Positions 58,615-64,000 of a DNA stretch of 64,000 nt are shown piece after piece. The notes under the pieces are model-generated. The model saw only the letters and a program-made list of their open reading frames with translations. It was not told the DNA's origin and did no database searches. Position 1 is the stretch's first letter. Each line of letters begins with the position of its first letter. The DNA is taken from NCBI GenBank assembly GCA_035297145.1, contig DATGZN010000069.1, positions 1-64,000 of the forward strand, given 5' to 3'. The position numbers were made by a program, and so were the translations under genes. The DNA comes from QHXW01 sp035297145. GTDB taxonomy: Bacteria > Acidobacteriota > Terriglobia > Bryobacterales > Bryobacteraceae.

Positions 58615-60411
58615 ATGACGCGTGTGATGGCCGCTTTCGTCGCGGCGGCCGCGCTGGCCCTGGGAGCGGTGGACGATCCGCTCAAAACGCTCCGTCCGGA
58701 ACACCCGCGTCTCATCCTTCTCGATAGTGAACTCGACCACCTGCGTCTGGTCATGCAGCAGAATCCACTGGCGCGAAAGATCCACGCCGATCTGGTTAAA
58801 GAAGCAGAAAGGCTCGTTACCACGCCGCCGGTGGAGTACAAACTCGTGGGCCCGCGCTTGCTGGCGCAGAGCCGCGCTTGCCTGGATCGCGTGTACACAT
58901 TAGCGTTGCTGTACCGTCTCGATGGCCGGAAGCCCTTTCTGGATCGCGCGGTCCAGGAACTGCGCGCGGCGGCCGATTTCAAAGACTGGAATCCGTCCTA
59001 TTTTCTGGATACCGCCGAAATGACCCACGCATTTGCGATTGGGTACGATTGGCTCTATCCCGCACTGAGCTCCGAACAACGCGCCTGGATACGAGCGGCG
59101 ATCGTGGAGAAAGGGCTGACTCCCGCGCTCGCTGCATATCAGAGCCAGGCAACCTGGGTCACCGCCCGCAATAACTGGAACGAAGTCTGCAATGGTGGAA
59201 TCGCCATTGGCGCACTCGCTGTGGCTGAAGACGAGCCCGACAAAAGCCGCCCGCTGTTGCAGGACGCGCTCGACTCCCTTCCGCACTCGCTTGCTGCCTA
59301 CGCGCCGGACGGGGGTTGGGCGGAGGGCTCGGGTTACTGGCACTACGGCACGAGTTACGCCGTGGCTCAACTTGCCGCGCTCGACTCGGCGCTGGGCACG
59401 GATTTCGGATTGTCCACCGCCCGGGGTTTCGATCGCACAGGCCATTTCAGAATCTACTTCAGCGGCCCGTCGGGAAAATCGTTCAACTATGCCGATGCTC
59501 ACGATCATACGGAGCCTGCTCCCGAGATGTTTTGGCTGGCTCGCCGTTTTGGCGAGCCGGTGTACGCGTGGCACGAGCAGCATCTGCTTCAAGCGGGGCC
59601 GCCGCCGGAGGCGCTGGACCTGGTATGGTTCCAACCGGAGGCGCACAGCCCGAAACAGGAAAACTGGCCGCTCAACGCGATCTTTCACGACGTGCAAGTG
59701 GCGTTTCTGCGCAGCGCATGGGACGATCCCAACGCGCTCTTCGTCGGGGTGAAGGGTGGGGACAACAAAGCGCATCACGGGCATCTGGACTTAGGCGAAT
59801 TCGTACTCGATGGCGGCGGCGTGCGCTGGGCGCTTGACCTGGGCCCGGATGATTACAATTTCGCGAGTTCCTTCGGGCGGCAACGCTGGGCCTCTTACCG
59901 GATGCTGACGGAATCTCACAACACCGTCATGATTGATGACGAGAGCCAGGATCCGCACGCGGAAGCTGCCCTGGGAGCGCACTTTTTTTCGCCCGATTTC
60001 TCCTGGGTGGAACTGGATCTCAGCCATGCGTATCATCGGCTGAAAGCCTACAAGCGCCGGATTGGGATCGCGCAAGGGCAGCAGGTGTTTGTGCAGGACC
60101 TGCTGGAGAGCGACCATCCCGTGGAAGCCCTCTGGGGCATGCTGACCGATGCCGAGGTTGCATTGAGCGGCCAGACCGCCGAGCTGCAAAAGAGCGGATG
60201 GACGCTGTCCGCCGAGATTCTGTCGCCGCGGCACGCGGTGTTCGACCTGTCGCCGGCATTGGCGCCCGCAGCTCAGCCGCAGAATCCGGTAGTCAAGAAA
60301 TTGGTTGTGCGCTTGGGCGAGAAAGTGACGGAGATGGACCTGAAAGTGACACTCACGCTGCATCGAAGCGGGCAGCCGAAGCCAAAGATCGCACCTAAGT
60401 TCGGATCGTGA
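58615..60411 (+). CDS. Heparinase II/III-like polysaccharide lyase, secreted
   Basis: ATG 58615 gives 598 residues with a signal peptide (MTRVMAAFVAAAALALGAVD); upstream codons in the frame are antisense to the ligase. An N-terminal alpha/alpha toroid (about 30-370) includes EMTHAFAIGYDWLYPALSSE, ARNNWNEVCNGGIAIGALAV and GGWAEGSGYWHYGTSYAVAQ. A beta-sandwich follows with DNKAHHGHLDLGEFVLDGGG (histidine-rich catalytic/metal region) and SHNTVMIDDESQD. The layout matches heparinase-like/alginate lyases. The substrate is probably an acidic polysaccharide. Divergent from the ligase, sharing its promoter gap. Confidence 0.85.
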   Translation: MTRVMAAFVAAAALALGAVDDPLKTLRPEHPRLILLDSELDHLRLVMQQNPLARKIHADLVKEAERLVTTPPVEYKLVGPRLLAQSRACLDRVYTLALLYRLDGRKPFLDRAVQELRAAADFKDWNPSYFLDTAEMTHAFAIGYDWLYPALSSEQRAWIRAAIVEKGLTPALAAYQSQATWVTARNNWNEVCNGGIAIGALAVAEDEPDKSRPLLQDALDSLPHSLAAYAPDGGWAEGSGYWHYGTSYAVAQLAALDSALGTDFGLSTARGFDRTGHFRIYFSGPSGKSFNYADAHDHTEPAPEMFWLARRFGEPVYAWHEQHLLQAGPPPEALDLVWFQPEAHSPKQENWPLNAIFHDVQVAFLRSAWDDPNALFVGVKGGDNKAHHGHLDLGEFVLDGGGVRWALDLGPDDYNFASSFGRQRWASYRMLTESHNTVMIDDESQDPHAEAALGAHFFSPDFSWVELDLSHAYHRLKAYKRRIGIAQGQQVFVQDLLESDHPVEALWGMLTDAEVALSGQTAELQKSGWTLSAEILSPRHAVFDLSPALAPAAQPQNPVVKKLVVRLGEKVTEMDLKVTLTLHRSGQPKPKIAPKFGS

Positions 60412-60418
60412 TGCGCAC

Positions 60419-61330
60419 TTAGCGCGATTGCGGTGAAGGTGTAGCGCGAGCCGAGAGCGTTTTCAGCTCGCCTTGAATCACGCTCTCTAAAGCGGCAACC
60501 TCCGCCGGTCCGTTGTAGTGCTTGCCGTTGACGAACAGTGTAGGCGTACCCAGTACGCCGGCCTGCTCGCCCTGATCGAGTTCCTTCGCTACGACGGGCT
60601 TGTACTTCGCCGATTTCAAGTCCGCATTGAACCGGACCATATCCAGCCCCAGTTCTTGCGCCCACTCCGTGATTTTCTCCGGCGAGAGCGAGCGGAAGTT
60701 CGCGTACAACTTATCGTGCATGGGCCAGAATTTCCCTTGCGCATGAGCCGCGAGCGCCGCCTCCGCCGCAAACTCGGCCTGGGAATGGATGTCGAGTGGA
60801 AACTGCTTGAACACCAGACGGACATCATCCGGATGCTTAGCCAGGAGGTTGTTCAGGTTGACGACCGCAACAGCGCAATAGGGACACTGAAAGTCCGAAA
60901 ACTCGACGACCGTGATCTTGGCGTTGGCCGGTCCTCTAACAGGGTCGCCGTTGATGGGAATGGAGACGGCCTCATCTAAAACAGGGGGAGCCTCGTTCAT
61001 CCGGCGCTTCAACTCCGCGCGAATGACATCGGGAGATTTGCCTTCTTGCAGCTCGCGAGCGACCATCGTTGCCAGGCTCCGGCTGCGGCCGCACTTGGGG
61101 TCCTTCATGCGGCATTCCGCGATCTTGAAAGTACAACCGCAGTTGCAGCCCTCACCCCGCAGCAGCGTGAGCAGAACGTGCTTCTGTTGCGCGGAAAGAC
61201 CGCTTTGATCCAAGCCGGCGAATTCCGTGGCGCTCTGCCACTGGTCAGGAGCCTGGGCGAGAGATGCCGCCAGGCACAAAGCTCCGGCCGCCAGAATTCG
61301 AGTCACTAGCTTGGTTGAATGGGCCACCAC
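60419..61330 (-). CDS. DsbA-like thioredoxin protein with CcmH-like N-terminal domain
   Basis: Tandem GTG codons start a 303-residue exported protein (signal helix about 9-26). Residues about 45-115 read LLTLLRGEGCNCGCTFKIAE, then CRMKDPKCGRSRSLATMVAR and a helix ending GKSPDVIRAEL. This cysteine-rich helical pattern resembles CcmH/CycL of cytochrome c maturation. From about 137 a DsbA-like domain follows: KITVVEFSDFQCPYCAVAVV with CPYC at 149-152 and the cis-Pro region GVLGTPTLFVNGK. It probably handles disulfides in the periplasm, perhaps for haem attachment. It is divergent from the dihaem cytochrome gene. Confidence 0.82.
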   Translation of the reverse strand: MVAHSTKLVTRILAAGALCLAASLAQAPDQWQSATEFAGLDQSGLSAQQKHVLLTLLRGEGCNCGCTFKIAECRMKDPKCGRSRSLATMVARELQEGKSPDVIRAELKRRMNEAPPVLDEAVSIPINGDPVRGPANAKITVVEFSDFQCPYCAVAVVNLNNLLAKHPDDVRLVFKQFPLDIHSQAEFAAEAALAAHAQGKFWPMHDKLYANFRSLSPEKITEWAQELGLDMVRFNADLKSAKYKPVVAKELDQGEQAGVLGTPTLFVNGKHYNGPAEVAALESVIQGELKTLSARATPSPQSR

Positions 61331-61404
61331 TTACTAGTTTAGTCGAAGCTCTTGCGAAATGCCGAAGTTTGACAGCGTCCGGCGCAGGCCGCTATTCTCG
61401 TCCA

Positions 61405-62181
61405 GTGAATCTTCGGGTTGCCTTCCTCGTCGCCTGCGGCGCTGCTTACGCTCAGACAACGGATAACCCACTGGCCCACGAACCTCAGGTTGTGACGGCA
61501 GGCTACTCTGTGTTCCGGATCTATTGCTCGCCGTGTCATGGCATTCACGCGCAGGGTGGGCGTGGGCCGGATTTGACGCGTGGCATCTACCATTCGGGTG
61601 AGAAGGATTCCGATTTGTTCCGCACCATATCCGACGGCCTTTCCGCAACGGAGATGGTGGGGTTTGGTTTGGACATGTCGGACACTGACATTTGGCGCAT
61701 TGTCGCCTACATCCGCTCCGTCGCGAATCACGAAGCGCCCGCTGTTCCGGGGAATCGTGCCGATGGTGAGAAGCTCTTTCGGGCGAATGGTGGCTGCGGC
61801 GCTTGTCACGTGGTGCGAGGCCGCGGCGGAAGGATGGGGCCGGAGCTGACGCGGATCGGACGGCAGCGCAGCCTGGAGTATCTGCGTGACGCCGTGCTCG
61901 ATCCCAACAAGGAGATTCTGCCCGGGTGGACAGCCATCACCGTGACCAGGCTCGACGGCACGAAGCTGACTGGCGTCGAGCGCGGGTTGGACAATTTCTC
62001 CGTTCAGTTTATGGACATGGAAGGCAACTACTACTCGTTCTTTCGAGCCGATGTGGCTTCCATCAAGCGCGAGGATCGGTCACTCATGCCGGCGGATTAC
62101 GGCCAGCGTCTGAAGGCCGCCGAGATCGATGATCTCGTCGCATATCTGGTTAGCCTGCGCGGTACGGAGACATTGCATTGA
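61405..62181 (+). CDS. Dihaem cytochrome c
   Basis: GTG 61405 (VNLRVAFLVACGAAYAQTTD) supplies a signal peptide; upstream codons are antisense to the DsbA-like gene. Two haem-binding sites are seen in the 258-residue protein: CSPCH at about 41-45 and CGACH at about 131-135. Candidate distal methionines are in GLSATEMVGFGLDM and ILPGWTAITV/SLMPADYGQRL. The C-terminal part (LEYLRDAVLDPNKEILPGW, YYSFFRADVASIKREDRSLM) is typical of acidobacterial cytochromes next to PQQ dehydrogenases. Its TGA overlaps the TTG start of the next gene, so it is probably that enzyme's electron acceptor. Confidence 0.9.
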   Translation: MNLRVAFLVACGAAYAQTTDNPLAHEPQVVTAGYSVFRIYCSPCHGIHAQGGRGPDLTRGIYHSGEKDSDLFRTISDGLSATEMVGFGLDMSDTDIWRIVAYIRSVANHEAPAVPGNRADGEKLFRANGGCGACHVVRGRGGRMGPELTRIGRQRSLEYLRDAVLDPNKEILPGWTAITVTRLDGTKLTGVERGLDNFSVQFMDMEGNYYSFFRADVASIKREDRSLMPADYGQRLKAAEIDDLVAYLVSLRGTETLH

Positions 62182-63761
62182 GAATCGCAGTCGCGTTCTT
62201 CCTTGCTCTCGCGGGGTTCGCCGCCACGACCGTGACCGAGCAGCAACTGCGCGACGCGCAAACTGATCCCGCCACGTGGCTGACCTACGGCAAGAATTAC
62301 GCGGGCTGGCGATATAGCGAACTGGGCGAGATCAACACCTCAAACGTTTCACGCCTCGCACCGCGCTGGATTTATCAGACGGGGCAAAGCGGCTCGCATG
62401 AAACCACGCCCCTGGTTTTTGGCGGCATGATGTTGGTCACCGGGCCGTCGAACCACGCCGATGCCCTCGACCTGCTGACCGGGAAACAAATCTGGCACTA
62501 TCACAAAGCTCCGCCAAGCGGCTTGGGCCTGTGCTGCGGAGAGCCGAACCGTGGCTTCGCCGCGCTGGGTGAGAAGCTTTTCAAAGTGAACATCGAAGCC
62601 ACTCTGGTAGCGCTCGACGCGCGTTCGGGATCAGTGCTCTGGGAGAAGCCGATCGACGATTACAAGAAGGGATTCACCGCGACCGGGGCGCCGATCATCG
62701 TCAAGAACAGAGTCGTCGTGGGGATGGCCGGCGCCGAGTTCGGCACGCGCGGCTTCATCGACGCCTATGACGCCTCGACTGGCGAGCGGGCGTGGCGGTT
62801 CTACACCGTCGCCGCAAAAGGCGAACCTGGCGGCGACACGTGGGATGGCGATTCCTGGCAGCGCGGTGGTGGTTCCACCTGGATCACCGGAACGTACGAT
62901 CCCGAGCTGAACCTCATCTACTGGGGCACAGGCAATCCCGGACCGGGCATGGATGGCAGTGTGCGCGGCGGAGACAATCTCTACACGTGCAGCCTGGTCG
63001 CGATCGACGCCGATACGGGAAAGCTGAAGTGGTATTTCCAGTTCACTCCCCACGACACACACGATTGGGACGCGGTGGCCGATCCGGTCCTGCTCGACAT
63101 GACAGTGAAAGGCGAGAAAGTGAAGGCAGTGGTGCAGGCGGATCGCAACGGTTACTTCTATGCGCTCAATCGCACCAATGGAAAGTTGCTCGCCGCCGCG
63201 CCATACACGAAGATCACATGGTCCACCGGGATCGACGCGAAGGGCCGGCCGCAGCTTGTGCCTGGAATGGACCCGAGCGAAGAGGGAACCAAGGTGTGCC
63301 CGAGTCTGGGCGGCGGGCACAACTGGTCGGCGACGGCGTACAGTCCACAGACGAAGCTCTACTATTTCGGCTCGACCGACCGCTGCCACCTCTTTTACCT
63401 CCACAAGCAGGAATACCGAACCGGGCAGTGGTATCAGGCCAGCACCGAGGCCGAGATTCCGAATGAGCCTGGCGCGGGCGCAGTGGTGGCGGTTGATCCC
63501 GCGACGGGCGAGACGCGCTGGCGATTCGAAATGGTCTCCCCAACATCTGCGGGCATGCTGGCCACCGCCGGCGGCTTGGTATTCACCGGTGATGGCCACG
63601 GTTACGTTGTCGCGCTGGATGCGCGCACGGGCAAACCGCTGTGGCATTTTCAGACCGGAGGCAACATCATCGCGCCACCCATTACGTATTCGTTGAACGG
63701 GAAACAGCAGATTGCGATTGCTGCTGGAACGTCTATCATCACCTTCGCGCTGGTGAACTGA
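62178..63761 (+). CDS. PQQ-dependent alcohol dehydrogenase-type quinoprotein
   Basis: TTG 62178 overlaps the cytochrome stop. The 527-residue protein has a signal peptide (LRIAVAFFLALAGFAATTVT). Then W-motif blades of an eight-bladed propeller follow: WLTYGKNYAGWRYSELGEIN, APRWIYQTGQSGSHETTPLV, GSVLWEKPIDDYKKGFTATG. A vicinal Cys-Cys at about 119-120 (GLCCGEPN) is the disulfide ring that sits over PQQ in methanol/ethanol dehydrogenases. GGSTWITGTYDPELNLIYWG and PHDTHDWDAVADPVLLD also match. It oxidises alcohols or aldoses in the periplasm and passes electrons to the adjacent cytochrome. Confidence 0.92.
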   Translation: MRIAVAFFLALAGFAATTVTEQQLRDAQTDPATWLTYGKNYAGWRYSELGEINTSNVSRLAPRWIYQTGQSGSHETTPLVFGGMMLVTGPSNHADALDLLTGKQIWHYHKAPPSGLGLCCGEPNRGFAALGEKLFKVNIEATLVALDARSGSVLWEKPIDDYKKGFTATGAPIIVKNRVVVGMAGAEFGTRGFIDAYDASTGERAWRFYTVAAKGEPGGDTWDGDSWQRGGGSTWITGTYDPELNLIYWGTGNPGPGMDGSVRGGDNLYTCSLVAIDADTGKLKWYFQFTPHDTHDWDAVADPVLLDMTVKGEKVKAVVQADRNGYFYALNRTNGKLLAAAPYTKITWSTGIDAKGRPQLVPGMDPSEEGTKVCPSLGGGHNWSATAYSPQTKLYYFGSTDRCHLFYLHKQEYRTGQWYQASTEAEIPNEPGAGAVVAVDPATGETRWRFEMVSPTSAGMLATAGGLVFTGDGHGYVVALDARTGKPLWHFQTGGNIIAPPITYSLNGKQQIAIAAGTSIITFALVN

Positions 63762-63762
63762 A

Positions 63763-64000
63763 GTGGACGAACTGCTCGGCTGGCGTAAAGAGTTTCCCAC
63801 GCTCGAAACCACCGTCCACATGATCAGCCACTCACTGGGTGCGATGCCGCGCGGCGCGTGCGAGCGCATGAAGGAGTATGCGGAGACGTGGGCGACGCGT
63901 GGAATTCGCGCTTGGGAAGAAGGCTGGTGGGAGATGCCGGTTGCGGTCGGCGATCTGATTGGCCGCATTATCGGCGCGGGACCGGGTGAAGTGGTGATAC
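63763..64000 (+). CDS. Class-V aminotransferase/kynureninase-like protein, 3' end outside window
   Basis: GTG 63763 starts one base after the quinoprotein stop (63759-63761) and stays open to the window end (79 codons). The sequence reads VDELLGWRKEFPTLETTVHM, ISHSLGAMPRGACERMKEYA and ETWATRGIRAWEEGWWEMPV, then GDLIGRIIGAGPGEVVI. The opening FPxLExxxxMISHSLGAMPR and the RGIRAWEEGWW stretch resemble the N-terminus of kynureninase and other class-V PLP enzymes. The catalytic lysine lies beyond the window. Kynureninase splits kynurenine to anthranilate and alanine. The exact enzyme cannot be fixed from this part. Confidence 0.65.
   Translation, partial: MDELLGWRKEFPTLETTVHMISHSLGAMPRGACERMKEYAETWATRGIRAWEEGWWEMPVAVGDLIGRIIGAGPGEVVI

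Noticed and set aside
62631..63968. 445-codon minus-strand frame
   Set aside because: Antisense to the quinoprotein, whose propeller motifs and Cys-Cys pair are intact.

Overview
The window looks like a chromosomal segment of a soil-type Acidobacteriota, most likely of the Bryobacterales/Solibacter group. This is inferred from gene content, not from a marker gene: a twin-arginine Gfo/Idh/MocA oxidoreductase, FG-GAP/UnbV (CRTAC1-type) and SpoIVB-like S55 proteins, a DUF4832 protein, a PQQ dehydrogenase beside a dihaem cytochrome c, remnants of an ADOP-type ABC permease, and many short dispersed intergenic repeats. Most of the DNA is GC-rich; 1262-4580 looks more AT-rich. No tRNA, rRNA or CRISPR array was found.

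Layout. 1-674 is a decayed IS630-type transposase. 675-1261 holds a large imperfect inverted repeat. 1262-4580 encodes two polytopic GT-C-like membrane proteins. 4647-7458 (minus) is an oxidoreductase pair whose flavin monooxygenase is broken by a frameshift and an in-frame amber codon. 7560-9749 is a structured leader, a phosphoribosyltransferase and a glutamate dehydrogenase. 9924-11618 has a GNAT protein, a serine-hydrolase stub and a secreted mutarotase-like protein. 11730-15471 is a translationally coupled XdhC, MocA-like, AsmA-like operon. 15526-20914 has a beta-propeller/phosphoesterase fusion, a small secreted protein and a hybrid histidine kinase. 21047-24888 has a DUF4832, small ORF and NagA operon, then DinB and GIY-YIG proteins. 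25059-29739 has a CRTAC1 protein, a permease remnant and a transsulfuration pair (cystathionine beta-synthase and a gamma-type enzyme).

29888-33835 has a membrane protein, a fused enoyl-CoA hydratase/3-hydroxyacyl-CoA dehydrogenase and a secreted protein. 34092-35338 holds an intact RHH-MazF toxin-antitoxin pair beside a ParDE pair in which both genes are frameshifted. 35522-38250 is the informational block SRP RNA, dnaX, ybaB/ebfC, recR. 38271-43002 (minus) has a secreted repeat protein, a DinB-like protein, MtaB, a TPR protein and QueG. 43457-48261 has an OB-fold membrane protein and a coupled S55 protease-like/beta-propeller pair. 48290-52852 has two chemoreceptors flanking a divergent outer-membrane protein. 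53143-53922 is an orphan LytTR regulator. 54124-58554 (minus) is a fatty-acid/acyl-CoA operon containing an ABC-type ATPase. 58615-64000 has a heparinase-like lyase, a CcmH-like/DsbA fusion, a dihaem cytochrome c, a PQQ dehydrogenase and the start of a class-V aminotransferase/kynureninase-like gene.

Two themes recur. One is gene decay: the transposase, monooxygenase, serine-hydrolase stub, permease, parDE, a KQDGE-type fragment and a PIN fragment. The other is families of short dispersed repeats, one of which (octamer CGCCGAGA) lies inside coding sequences. The most unusual regulatory candidates are the leader upstream of the phosphoribosyltransferase, the perfect palindrome over the RHH-MazF start, and the 19-bp tandem repeat/hairpin before a chemoreceptor.
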